A DNA stretch of 64,000 bases from Lathyrus oleraceus (taxonomy: Eukaryota; Streptophyta; Magnoliopsida; Fabales; Fabaceae), in the NCBI RefSeq assembly GCF_024323335.1, contig NC_066585.1, positions 533,596,082 through 533,660,081 on the forward strand, given 5' to 3'. Shown in pieces: positions 22,278 through 32,527 of the stretch. Within the stretch, counting starts at the first letter, position 1. Each line of letters starts with the position of its first letter. Made by a program: the position numbers and the translations under genes. The notes below the pieces were generated by a model. It searched no databases, was not told the DNA's origin, and saw nothing but the letters and a program-made list of their open reading frames with translations.

Positions 22278-23445
22278 TGTAAGTTGTAAATACGCCTAAG
22301 AGGGGGGGGGGGGGGTGAATTAGGTGGTAAAAATTTCTTCGATCTTGTTTCCGGTTTTTGGTTATTTTTCCTTTAAGTGCTGAAAAATAAATTGCGGAAA
22401 GTAAAAAGACACCGGAATTTATAGCGGTTCCCTTCACACTCCAAAGGTACTCCACTCCCCTTTCAACTCGAAAGAGATTTCATTATAGTTAGAATTATTG
22501 TACAGCCTACTCACACCAATGGTGATGCTTACTATCTAACCTATAGGTAATCAAGTGTGCAAGAACAATCCTCTTGCAACACTAACCCTTGTGTCCAACA
22601 ATCCTGGATCACAAGTCAAACAGAAATAAATCTTCTTTCATGATTTGAATAAAGTTTAGTACTATCAATCTTCTCTTGATTGATCTTCTCCTTAGATAAA
22701 TAATTCACTCAATGAATAATATATAAGTGTTCAACAAGAAATGGAATGAGATGAAACAAGAATGTTTAAAAAGTTTCTTCTCAAAAATTGGTTATGAACA
22801 CTTTTATGAGAAATTGAAAATATGAAAGAGTGATTATGTTGAGTTTTTATGAAAGTTCTTGGAGGTGTTTTTTCATTTAAAAAATCCAGAATTTATATTG
22901 ATCAAAACACCTTTTCATAGAGGTATAATTTTCTTCATAAAAATTAGTGAAAAGGTATAAGTATTTGAAAACATTTTTTCATGAAAAGAGGCCAAGAAAA
23001 ACTGAAACGAACAGTGTTAACCGGTTAACCAAATGGGTTAACCGGTTAACGCATATAACGTTAACTTGAGAATTTCAAAAACAGGGCCGTTAACCGGTTA
23101 ACCCATATGGTTAACCGGTTAACACTGTTGAAACACAGAAAAATATCTTAAGAAAAATGTGTTTTTCATTTCAACATGTTATCAAATGGTTAGGTTAAAT
23201 ATGGAAATGCAAAACATGATTGTTGAACACTTGTATACTAATTTAAGAGTGAATTAGATATACCTTAGAAGTGATTCAACACATTTGCAAAAGTGTTGGC
23301 TTGATAATGAAGCTTGAACCAAATGTTGCTATGCATATGTGGCTTGATTAACTTGATGCTTTGAATTCTCTTGAAGCTCTTATCTTTTTGCGTTGATACA
23401 TGTTGTCTTCATCAAAATTCTTTTGGATTGAAGCATGCTTCTACA
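22278..23445 (-). repeat. 3' LTR of copia 2
   Basis: TGTAAGTTG to GCTTCTACA. It has a run of 14 G at 22302-22315 and four copies of the perfect palindrome GTTAACCGGTTAAC at 23016-23029, 23037-23050, 23089-23102 and 23110-23123, arranged as two pairs with a 7-nt spacer. Confidence 0.9.
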
Positions 23446-23832
23446 ATCTCCCCCTTTTTGATGATGACAACCAACTTTGAGAGAGATGCTTAAGAGTGAA
23501 GTTTCTCTAATTTGATTCTCCCCCTAAGTTCAAGAACTCCCCCTAAATGAGAAGCATAACACAAAAATTCTGCATAGAGAGAATATTAGAGAAACAAGTC
23601 TTCTCCCTCTTTGGCATTAGCAAAAAGGAAGAAGCTTATGGAAAAGAAAAGCATATAAGCATACAAGCATTATGTGATCATTAATATAGTATAAGCATTC
23701 AAACACACATGATAACAGAAATATAATTGGATTAAACAGTTAAGAGTACGGTAAACATAAATACGAGCATCATGCATAGTCATATACTAGAACGAAAGAA
23801 AACATAACAACAACACAAATAGACATGGTGCT
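23446..23832 (-). other. PPT region of copia 2
   Basis: Against the LTR is a minus-sense CAAAAAGGGGGAGAT tract. Two more GGGGGAG tracts lie at about 23517-23525 and 23537-23545. No coding segment is seen. Confidence 0.65.
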
Positions 23833-24930
23833 TTAATCTTCATCTGACATGTCCTCACTATCCTCTCCTTCCGCTTCACTACCGGTGTCACCTTCATCAT
23901 CATCCTCGGGAAGGTTACGGGAATTCAACACAAGGTTACGGAGGCTTTTGGTAACACGTGTAGTTTCACGGTGTTGGCTCATCATGGTGGTATAAAGGAA
24001 CTCGTTGGTAATGCCACCCTCCGGGATAGGAAAGTTGGATGAAGAGGACCTGTCATCATATTTGTATGATCCGTCGTTGCATTGAACTATGCCGGTATTC
24101 TTCATGATTGTAACTCCATTGATCTCATTTGCGGTTGTGGTCATTGTAATGAACGGTTCTCTTCCGATTTCCATGTCGGTAGATTCCAAAATTCTTGAAA
24201 TAAGACGACCATAGGGAAGCCTAGTATTTAGGGTGAGTTGTTGTTTGAGATGGTACAACGTAGTTGGAAGCCAATTAACTTTGATCTTGTTCTTCACAAC
24301 AAATATAACCTGTATCTCCAAGTCATTGATTTGAGAAAGATTTGAGTCCTTTGGCAACAAAACATGATAGATAACATAGTGCAGCATCCGATCATCAACT
24401 GACAAATCGCATAACAGAGTGTGCGAGAAGTACGCTGACCCGAAACAATAACAACTCTTGGAAATCTGCAGATTGAGTAATAATACTCCATTTTGTCATA
24501 TTTAGCCCATTTGCCATCCACATGGTTAACCCCTTTCCGGAGAAAAAAATCCCGAATATGGAATCCTAAGAGAAGCAGCAAGCATACCTAGGTCTGTCTC
24601 AATCTCACAGTACCTCACAGTAGCAGACAACATATGTTTATCATTATCATCCAAGTTTAAAGTGAAATGGTTCAAAAATGATTTTACCAAATCAGGGTAA
24701 ATTTTTCCATTATCAGTGATAAACTCATGCACCCCTTGAAATTTCAACAGCTCAGGGAAGGTGAAAGTAAGAGGTGTGAAGGATTTTAGGTTCACATACT
24801 TACCCTTGAGAAGATGTCTGACCCTGACCTTGAAATCCATTCTTCTCTTCTTCGCTGTTTCCATTTGCATCTCTTCCTCTTCACTGCTTGACACTGACAC
24901 AGGAGCCTTTCCTTTTCTTGGAGGAGCCAT
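23833..24930 (-). pseudogene. Accessory ORF of copia 2, plant-transposon-protein-like, frameshifted
   Basis: Three overlapping minus-strand frames form one decayed ORF in sense with the element. The start MAPPRKGKAPVSVSSSEEEE at 24930 is followed by FPELLKFQGVHEFI, YPDLVKSFLNHF, LGMLAASLRIPYSG. After a frame change near 24530 come NHVDGKWAKYDKMEYYYS, then, after another near 24400, NDLEIQVIFVVKNKIKVNW and LPYGRLISRILES, with a very acidic C-terminus (DDDEGDTGSEAEGEDSEDMS). The layout resembles the family called putative plant transposon protein, usually found as fragments in plant genomes. SIRE-lineage elements commonly carry an extra ORF after pol, often described as env-like; I see no clear signal peptide or membrane segment here. 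Function unknown. Confidence 0.6.
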
Positions 24931-25403
24931 GGAAGAAGATGGAGATTCTAGGGTTTGTAGAGGGATTTTCGGAACAGTGTTTATGGTGAGTCAAAGTAGG
25001 AAGAATAAGGGTTATGAGGTGTTGGTAAGGATTAAAGCACATGCACCATAAATAACACGCATACCAAAACTTAAAAAAATAAAGATTTTAAACATTTTGT
25101 ACTTAAAAAAGTAACGCAGAACTGCTGTCTGGGAAGCGTTAACCGGTTAACCGATTCCGTTAACCGGTTAACGGGCTAAAATTTTCAAAAAATTAAAAAA
25201 AAAACAGCAGCTTTGTTTTGAAGAAATGGGAAAAGATTTTCACAAAAAAAATTCACAAAGTATTAGCACTTATCAATACGCAACTTTCGATCAAAAAATA
25301 TTTTGAAACCGATAATTTTCGGACATACGAAAGTAAGAAAAACTAAAAACGGCGAAAAAAGAGTGCTAGCATTACATAACACAAAAGTGAAAATAAGCAT
25401 ATT
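24931..25403 (-). promoter_or_regulatory. Spacer before the accessory ORF with a palindrome pair
   Basis: Between the end of pol and the accessory ORF start lie two copies of GTTAACCGGTTAAC (25138-25151 and 25159-25172), with the same 7-nt spacing as the pairs in the LTRs. The rest is AT-rich. The shared motif suggests a regulatory role for the downstream ORF, which is inference. Confidence 0.45.
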
Positions 25404-28226
25404 TTAAGCTACTATAACACATAACAAGCTCTTAGCCAATGGTTTTTTGAATATGTCGGCAAGTTGGTTATGTGTATCCACGAACGTAACATCTACATCT
25501 CCGTTAAGCACGTGATCTCGAAGGAAATGATGTCGGATATCTATGTGCTTTGTCCTTGAATGCATGATCGGGTTCTTTGTGATGTTGATGGCACTTGTGT
25601 TATCGCATCGAAGAGGAATGCAGTCGAAATCTACACCAAAATCAAGAAGTTGTTGCTTAAGCCATAAAATTTGTGCACAACAACTGCCTGCTGCAATGTA
25701 CTCCGCTTCGGCCGTGCTAAGTGCGACACATGCTTGCTTCTTGCATGCCCACGACACTAGTGCATTCCCGAGAATGTGACAAGTACCGCTTGTGCTTTTC
25801 CTATCGGTCTTACATCCTGCATAATCAGCGTCAGAATAACCAATCAAGGAGCATATACTACCTTTTGGATACCATAGTCCTACGTTCGTTGTTCCTTTGA
25901 GATACTTCATAATCCTCTTCACGGCGGTGAGATGCGATTCTTTCGGATTTGCTTGAAAGCGTGCATACAAACATACACTAAACATAATGTCAGGATGGCT
26001 TGCCGTCAAATATAGTAATGAACCAATCATACCTCGATATTTTGAGATATCTATTGAAACTCCGGATTCATCTTGATCAACGTACGTTCCGGATCCCATA
26101 GGAGTGGACATCACTTTGCAACTATCCATATCGAATCTTTTCAACAATTCCTTGCAATACTTGGATTGGTTGATGAAGATGCCATCCTTTGTTTGCTTGA
26201 TTTGTAGTCCAAGAAAATAGTTCAATTTTCCCATCATGGACATCTCGAATTCTCCTTGCATCATAAATGAAAACTCTTCGCAAAGATCTTTGTTTGTTGA
26301 ACCGAAGATGATGTCGTCGATATAGACTTGAGCCAATAAGGTGTTACCCTTGATCTTCTTTATGAACAAAGTCTTGTCAACCTTTCCTTTTACAAATCCC
26401 TTTTCACATAGAAAGTTGCTGAGGCGGTCATACCACGCTCTTGGTGCTTGCTTTAAGCCATATAGTGCTTTCTTCAACTTGTAAACATGTGAAGGATTCT
26501 TGAAGTCTTCAAAACCCGGAGGTTGTTTGACGTAGACTTCTTCATTGATGTAGCCATTCAGGAAAGCGCTTTTGACATCCATCTGAAACAATTGAAAATT
26601 CATAGAACAAGCATAAGCAAGTAATAATCGAATTGCTTCTAATCTTGCTACCAGAGCGAACGTCTCATCAAAATCAATTCCTTCCTCTTGGTTGTATCCT
26701 TGTGCGATCAATCTTGCTTTGTTACGAACTATGATCCCATTCTCATCAAGTTTGTTCTTGAACACCCATCTTGTTCCTATGATGCGCTTGTTGTCCGGTC
26801 TTGGTACAAGACTCCAAACTTGATTCCTTTCGAATTGGTTGAGTTCTTCTTGCATTGCTACTATCCATTGATCGTCGCCTAAGGCTTCAACGACTTTGGT
26901 TGGTTCTATTTGAGATACAAAAGCCATGTTGAGACAAGCATCCTTGAGATTTAGTCGTGTTGCAACGCCTTGGCTAATATCACCAATAACTTTATTGATC
27001 GGGTGATCTCTATTAGTTCTCCATTCTTTCGGTAGATCATGATGTTCTTTAATGATTGGCGAGTCATCTCCTTGTGGTATTGGTTGATCATTTGGAACTT
27101 CCTTTTGTTGTTGTGACATATCTATTATATCATCATCATCATCAACAATAATGTTACCCTCTTTCGAGGGCTTAGTTTCATCCAAAGATACATGCATTGA
27201 TTCTTCAATAGAAAGAGTTTCCTTTTGTTGTTGTGACATATCTATTATATAATCATCAACAACAACAATAATGTTATCCTCTTTCAAGGGGTTAGTTTCA
27301 TCAAAAGATGCATGCATTGATTCTTCAATAGAAAGAGTTATTTTACTGAAAATTCTAAATGCCTTACTAGATAGGGAGTAGCCAAGGAAGATACCTTCGT
27401 CGGATTTCTCATCGAACTTACCAAGGTTGTCCTTATCATTGTTGAGGACAAAACATTTGCACCCAAAAATGTGAAAGAAAGATATATTGGGCTTCCTTAC
27501 TTTGAATAGCTCATACGGAGTCTTTTTGAGAATCGGTCGAATGTTGACACGGTTGCTTACAAAACATGTTGTGCTAACTGCGTCTGCCCAAAAATATTTA
27601 GGAAGGTTGGAGTCACTGAGCATTGTTCTTGCGAGCTCCACCAAAGATCTATTCTTTCTTTCTACGACACCGTTTTGTTGTGGTGTTCGTGGTGCGGAGA
27701 AGTTGTGGGAAATTCCGTGCTCTTCGCAAAATTCTTCAAAGAATGTGTTTTGGAATTCTCCACCGTGGTCACTTCTTATGGAGGTTATTGTGAGGGACTT
27801 CTCGTTTTGAATTTGTTTCGCATACTTCTTGAAAGCCTTGAAAGCATCACTTTTCTGCACTAGAAACAATGTCCACGTATATCTAGAGAAATCATCAACA
27901 ATAACTAAAGCGTAAACATTACCTCTAAAGCTTTTCGTTCTTGATGGACCGAAGAGATCCATGTGCAAGAGTTGAAGTGGCCTAGACGTAGATACAACAT
28001 TCTTGGATTTGAAAGTTGTCTTGGTTTGCTTTCCCTTTTGACATGCATCACATAGCTTATCCTTGATGAACTTAATCTTTGGAAGACCAACAACTAGATC
28101 ATGCTTTATCAACTTGTTCATGTGCTCCATATGAATGTGAGCGAATCTTTTATGCCATAGCCAAGCCTCGTTGTTGTTCGTCATTAAGCATTTTACCTTC
28201 AAGGAAGAGTCATCAAATGAAGTCAT
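25404..28226 (-). CDS. Copia 2 integrase-RT-RNase H
   Basis: A 940-residue open frame. GAG-pre-integrase: WLWHKRFAHIHMEHMNKL (about 23-40) and CDACQKGKQ. The integrase core has HMDLFGP (Asp about 90), RSDHGGEF (Asp about 153) and GVVERKN (Glu about 189), giving the D-D-35-E spacing. A linker holds a 40-residue tandem duplication (297-336, 337-376). RT follows with [12 protein letters not shown] and catalytic YIDD at 635-638; RNase H with GYSDADYAGCKTDRKSTSGT, ALSTAEAEYIAA and [13 protein letters not shown] near the end. These enzymes make and insert element DNA. The domain is intact by eye. The frame starts just after the protease frame and was probably continuous with it. Confidence 0.93.
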   Translation of the reverse strand: MTSFDDSSLKVKCLMTNNNEAWLWHKRFAHIHMEHMNKLIKHDLVVGLPKIKFIKDKLCDACQKGKQTKTTFKSKNVVSTSRPLQLLHMDLFGPSRTKSFRGNVYALVIVDDFSRYTWTLFLVQKSDAFKAFKKYAKQIQNEKSLTITSIRSDHGGEFQNTFFEEFCEEHGISHNFSAPRTPQQNGVVERKNRSLVELARTMLSDSNLPKYFWADAVSTTCFVSNRVNIRPILKKTPYELFKVRKPNISFFHIFGCKCFVLNNDKDNLGKFDEKSDEGIFLGYSLSSKAFRIFSKITLSIEESMHASFDETNPLKEDNIIVVVDDYIIDMSQQQKETLSIEESMHVSLDETKPSKEGNIIVDDDDDIIDMSQQQKEVPNDQPIPQGDDSPIIKEHHDLPKEWRTNRDHPINKVIGDISQGVATRLNLKDACLNMAFVSQIEPTKVVEALGDDQWIVAMQEELNQFERNQVWSLVPRPDNKRIIGTRWVFKNKLDENGIIVRNKARLIAQGYNQEEGIDFDETFALVARLEAIRLLLAYACSMNFQLFQMDVKSAFLNGYINEEVYVKQPPGFEDFKNPSHVYKLKKALYGLKQAPRAWYDRLSNFLCEKGFVKGKVDKTLFIKKIKGNTLLAQVYIDDIIFGSTNKDLCEEFSFMMQGEFEMSMMGKLNYFLGLQIKQTKDGIFINQSKYCKELLKRFDMDSCKVMSTPMGSGTYVDQDESGVSIDISKYRGMIGSLLYLTASHPDIMFSVCLYARFQANPKESHLTAVKRIMKYLKGTTNVGLWYPKGSICSLIGYSDADYAGCKTDRKSTSGTCHILGNALVSWACKKQACVALSTAEAEYIAAGSCCAQILWLKQQLLDFGVDFDCIPLRCDNTSAINITKNPIMHSRTKHIDIRHHFLRDHVLNGDVDVTFVDTHNQLADIFKKPLAKSLLCVIVA

Positions 28227-28558
28227 AAAAATATTATTAACCCTTCGTCATTAAGCATTTTACCTTCATGTTCTATTAAACATTCATCCTTTGTGAAGTT
28301 GATTCGGAACCCTTTGTCACACAACTGACTTATGCTAAGTAGGTTATGCTTTAGGCCTTCAACATAAAGGACATCTTCGATGATGGTAAAAGGAGGTGCT
28401 TCAATGGTTCCTACTCCAATGATCTTTCCTTTATTGTCATCACCGTATGTAACATATCCTTTGGCCTTTAAAGATAGATGTGAAAATTTGTTGATATCGC
28501 CTGTCATATGCTTTGAACAACCGCTATCAAGATACCATTGATTCGAAGTTGTCTTCAA
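28223..28558 (-). CDS. Copia 2 aspartic protease segment
   Basis: A 111-residue frame carries QWYLDSGCSKHMTGDI (catalytic DSG) and VLYVEGLKHNLLSISQLCDK, the standard copia protease signature that matures the polyprotein. It ends at 28223 in a short duplicated phrase (CATTAAGCATTTTACCTTC, at about 28180 and 28247), just before pol. The small duplication may be what put the frames out of register. Confidence 0.85.
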   Translation of the reverse strand: MKTTSNQWYLDSGCSKHMTGDINKFSHLSLKAKGYVTYGDDNKGKIIGVGTIEAPPFTIIEDVLYVEGLKHNLLSISQLCDKGFRINFTKDECLIEHEGKMLNDEGLIIFL

Positions 28559-28616
28559 GCATACCTACAAAACAAAATCAAGTTTTGTTAGGTACCCAAA
28601 TTGCTTTGGGTCCTTG

Positions 28617-29537
28617 TTAGTTAGTACCCTTTTTAACCCACACATAATGCCCTTTTGCAACGCCAAAGTTTCGCACGTAACAAGCATTAGGTGTGTGGCC
28701 TTTGATTCCACAGTAAAAACAAGTAGGTTGAAAATGACTTCTATATCTAGGAACATAATTCTTCTTCTTAGAAATCATTTTATTTTTATGACTTTGATGC
28801 ACACTTTTAGAATTGTTTACTTTCTCTTTAACAACTTGTTCACTTGCTTTAACAAAAATGGTCTCATTTGTGCTTGGTTTGGAGAACTTAGAATATCCTA
28901 ATCCATTTTTATCATTAGAATACCTTTGGTGCTTAAGAATTTCCTCCAAGCCAATTTGACCTTTTTCATATCTTTCTAAAACTCTTTTATGTTGAACAAT
29001 TTGGAAAGATAAAGACTCACAATTCTTACATACAAGACTTTGTTTTTCATCCATCAACTTTTGTTTTTCACTTTCAATATATTTTTCCAAAGCAATATTA
29101 TTTTCTTCTAAAGATAAAATTTATTTCTTTTGGGATGAAATACTTTTATACAACGTCTTGCATTCTTTTAAAAGTTCATCTACAACATCTTGTGCGTCAT
29201 TGTCATAAACTGAAAAGTTGCTACTAACCTCATCGATTTCTTCATCGGAGTGATGTGAAGCCATAAGAGCCATGTTCGCACGTTCATCGCTTTCCGATTC
29301 CGAAGATGAACTTATCTCATTATCGTCCCAAGCAGCATAAGCCTTTTTGTTCTTGAATTCCTTCTTGCCTTTGAATCCTCCTTTCTTTGGAAGTTTCGGG
29401 CAATCCGGCTTTATGTGACCTTGCTTTCCATTCATAACAAGTGACGTCTTGCATTGATGTGGATGCTTCCTTTTTCCTGAAATGTTTATTCTTTTTAGGA
29501 TAAGAGGAATTTTGAGTTTTATTAAAAAACTTACCAA
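28617..29537 (-). pseudogene. Copia 2 gag C-terminal half, broken into frames
   Basis: Two minus-strand frames (29121-29537 and 28617-29090) hold KPDCPKLPKK (end of the first zinc knuckle), an acidic segment (SSSSESESDERANMALMAS), a Lys/Gln-rich coiled-coil-like stretch, and a second knuckle CFYCGIKGHTPNAC near 28700. A stop near 29120 separates them. The composition matches the gag C-terminal region of copia 1, which supports the same lineage. Confidence 0.75.
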
Positions 29538-30318
29538 GCTTCTTCACAAGAAGCATAAAGTTCTCATCTTCGGACGTCTCATCATCTTTGTCATTTTTTG
29601 AATCAACCTTCAAGGCAATTCCCTTGGACTTCTTTTCATGACTTTCGTGCTTCTCGAGCCTTCCAAGTTCCAATTCGTGTTCTTGAAGTTTTCCAAATAG
29701 AGACGCGGATGTCATCGTTGAGAGACTCTTCTTTTCCGAAATAGCGGTCACCTTCGGTTTCCATTCTCTTGTCAAAGATCTTAGGACTTTCAGGTTGAGA
29801 TCATCATTGGTGAAGGTTTTACCGAGAGCAATCAAGTGATTTGTTAGATGGACGAATCTCTTTTGTAAGGCAACTATAGATTCACCGGGTTGCATGCGGA
29901 ACATCTCATATTCTTGACTTAGAGTGTTTAGCCTCGATCTCTTCACTTCGGCGGTTCCTTCATGTGTTTCTACCAAGGTGTCCCAAATTTCCTTTGCCGA
30001 TTTACATTGAGATATACAGAAGAACTCGTCCATACTAAGAGCGCTTTGGAGTATGTTGATTGCCTTCTTCTCATTCAGAATCTTTTTCCTATCATCTTCG
30101 TCATAGGTGTTTTTCAACTTTGCGGTACCAACTCCATTCACCACATTCACCGGTTTGTGTGGACCTTTTTCAACTGCTTCCCATATACCTTCTCCGTGGG
30201 CCTCAAGATGTGCCTTCATTCTGATTTTCCAGAAATTGAAATATTCTCCGGAGAAGAGTGGGGGCTTGTTGCTACTTCCACCATCTTTAAAAACCGGGTT
30301 TATGATTGCGGAAGCCAT
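29320..30318 (-). pseudogene. Copia 2 gag N-terminal half
   Basis: The frame starts MASAIINPVFKDGGSSNKPP shortly after the PBS. It has the gag core GEYFNFWKIRMKAHL, IWDTLVETHEGTAEVKRS and FVHLTNHLIALGK. It reads into the first zinc knuckle as CYEWKARSHKAG, where the second Cys has become Trp and a frameshift follows, so the wild-type knuckle is lost here. The continuation is in the next frame (29121-29537). Confidence 0.85.
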
Positions 30319-30351
30319 GCTGGATCTCTAGGAACAAGTTACCTATAACTT

Positions 30352-30365
30352 ACTCTGATGCCAAT
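30352..30365 (-). other. Primer-binding site of copia 2
   Basis: Minus-sense ATTGGCATCAGAGT next to the LTR; same form as in copia 1, matching the initiator tRNA-Met type site with a G/T difference. Confidence 0.75.
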
Positions 30366-31532
30366 TGTAAGTTGTAAATGCGCCTAAGAGGGGGGGGGGG
30401 GGTGAATTAGGTGGTAAAAATTTATTCGATCTTGTTTCCGGTTCTTGGTTATTTTTCGTTTAAGTGCTGAAAAATAAATTGCGGAAAGTAAAAAGACACC
30501 GGAATTTATAGTGGTTCCCTTCACACTCCGAAGGTACTCCACTCCCCTTTCGACTCGAAAGAGATTTCACTATAGTTAGAATTATTGTACAGCCTACTCA
30601 CACCAATGGTGATGCTTACTATCTAACCTATAGGTAATCAAGTGTGCAAGAACAATCCTCTTGCAACACCAACCCTTGTGTCCCACAATCCTGGATCACA
30701 AGTCAAACAGAAATAAATCTTCTTTGATGATTTGAATAAAGTGTAGTATTATCAATCTTCTCTTGATTGATCTTCTCCTTAGATAAATAATTCACTCAAT
30801 GAATAATATATAAGTGTTCAACAAGAAATGGAATGAGATGAAACAAGAATGTTTAAAAAGTTTCTTCTCAAAAATTGGTTATGAACACTTTTATGAGAAA
30901 TTGAAAATATGAAAGAGTGATTATCTTGAGTTTTTATGAAAGTTCTTGGAGGTGTTTTTTCATTTTAAAAATCCAGAATTTGTATTGATCAAAACACCTT
31001 TTCAAAGAGGTATAATTTTCTTCATAAAAATTAGTGAAAAGGTATAAGTAATTGAAAACATTTTTTCATGAAAAGAGGCCAAGAAAAACTGAAACGAACA
31101 GTGTTAACCGGTTAACCAAATGGGTTAACCGGTTAACGCATATAACGTTAACTTGAGAATTTCAAAAACAGGGCCGTTAACCGGTTAACCCGTATGGTTA
31201 ACCGGTTAACACTGTTGAAACACAGAAAAATATCTTAAGAAAAATGTGTTTTTCATTTCAACATGTTAACAAATGGTTAGGTTAAATATGGAAATGCAAA
31301 ACATGATTGTTGAACACTTGTATACTAATTTAAGAGTGAATTAGATATACCTTAGAAGTGATTCAACACATTTGCAAAAGTGTTGGCTTGATAATGAAGC
31401 TTGAACCAAATGTTGCTATGCATATGTGGCTTGATTAACTTGATGCTTTGAATTCTCTTGAAGCTCTTATCTTTTTGCGTTGATACATGTTGTCTTCATC
31501 AAAATTCTTTTGGATTGAAGCATGCTTCTACT
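30366..31532 (-). repeat. 5' LTR of copia 2
   Basis: Paired with 22278-23445. It carries 13 G at 30390-30402 and palindromes GTTAACCGGTTAAC at 31103-31116, 31124-31137, 31176-31189 and 31197-31210. The terminal base is T instead of A (CTTCTACT before GATGT). Confidence 0.88.
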
Positions 31533-31782
31533 GATGTTATAAGGAGGGGTCTTCGTCCAGATCAAACTCAGTGTACGCTGATGAATCTTGAGACTATGGA
31601 CTACTATGACTGTGAGATCATTAAATCAGAGAGGGACATGGTGGAAATGTACCTATGGGTGGTACGAATATGCTAAGGAAACAAATTTTCAGGTGGGAGA
31701 TACATTGTTATGTTACTACTACTCTGATTCTCAAATGTTGTACATCAATTTGTCGAGACGTTCCGAAAGGAACAATGCTTAA
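31533..31782 (+). pseudogene. Right piece of the split B3-like exon
   Basis: The plus strand reads DVIRRGLRPDQTQCTLMNLE, TMDYYDCEIIKSERDMVE, then a one-base frame change near 31650, then GWYEYAKETNFQVGDTLLCY and LYINLSRRSERNNA and a stop. This is a B3-type domain tail (GWYEYA...F.VGDTL...LYINL.R). The exon begins left of copia 2 at or before 22246. It is broken by two transposon insertions and a frameshift, so it is a pseudogene. It points away from the minus-strand B3-like remnants at the left edge. Confidence 0.6.
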
Positions 31783-31991
31783 AGTTTAATGTTGTTGTTT
31801 TAGTTGTTTGTTGTGGGAACTACTATTTCATTTTTACTAAGTTATTTGAGTTTTATGTTTTTTTTATCCAAGTTGCAGTTGTATTTGAACTACTGAACTC
31901 TGTCAATATAATTTTGGTTTAATAGCAAATAAAAATAATACTATCTCAAATATTAACAAATATTTACTTGATTGCATAATTCAAACATTAC

Positions 31992-32085
<94 letters not shown>

Positions 32086-32527
32086 TATGATAATAACATT
32101 TTAAACATGTTTTTCTGTAATATTTTGTTGACTTTGCTTGACCCATGCAAACACATCGGTCTCTTACTAGTATGTATAAAAATACTTTGGACAAATTATT
32201 TAAAAACAAGAGCTTGACCCATGCAAAATTTATTTGAAAATATCTAATATAGAATATAACATGTGATTAGAGTAAATTTTAGATCGAATTTTGTTTGAAA
32301 TCTGTTTGAAAATATTTTAAATGAAATTTTGATAAGAAATTCTAATTTACAATGAGATTTATTTAATGGTGTACATTAGGTTTGAAATCTATGTGAAAAT
32401 ACTTTTCTATTTAAAATTTGTGCTTTTTTTTACCGAAAAGGACTTATATCTTTTCATTACTAATAATATCCTGAATACATGTTGGTATATTGATAAAATT
32501 GTGAAAACTAGCAAGAGATGGAGCCAC
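31783..32527. other. AT-rich DNA with microsatellite, no gene seen
   Basis: The likely 3' flank of the B3-like remnant. Apart from the simple repeat at 31998-32086 I see no structure or coding signal. Confidence 0.5.
31998..32086. repeat. (TA)n then (TTTA)n microsatellite
   Basis: About 52 bp of alternating TA followed directly by about eight TTTA units. Frames through it are artefacts. Confidence 0.98.

Larger units (their letters stand above)
22278..31532 (-). mobile_element. SIRE-like Ty1/copia element (copia 2) with accessory ORF
   Basis: Reading leftwards: 5' LTR 30366-31532, PBS 30352-30365, gag, protease, integrase-RT-RNase H to 25404, an accessory ORF 24930-23833, PPT, 3' LTR 22278-23445. 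Target duplication GATGT at 22273-22277 and 31533-31537. LTRs are about 1167 bp and closely similar. Frameshifts in gag and in the accessory ORF make this copy defective, though pol (940 residues) is open. Confidence 0.9.

Noticed and set aside
24761..25051. Plus-strand 96-residue frame overlapping the accessory ORF start
   Set aside because: Antisense to the accessory ORF, with low-complexity composition and no domain.
31972..32217. Frame of alternating Ile-Tyr
   Set aside because: A translation of the (TA)n/(TTTA)n microsatellite.
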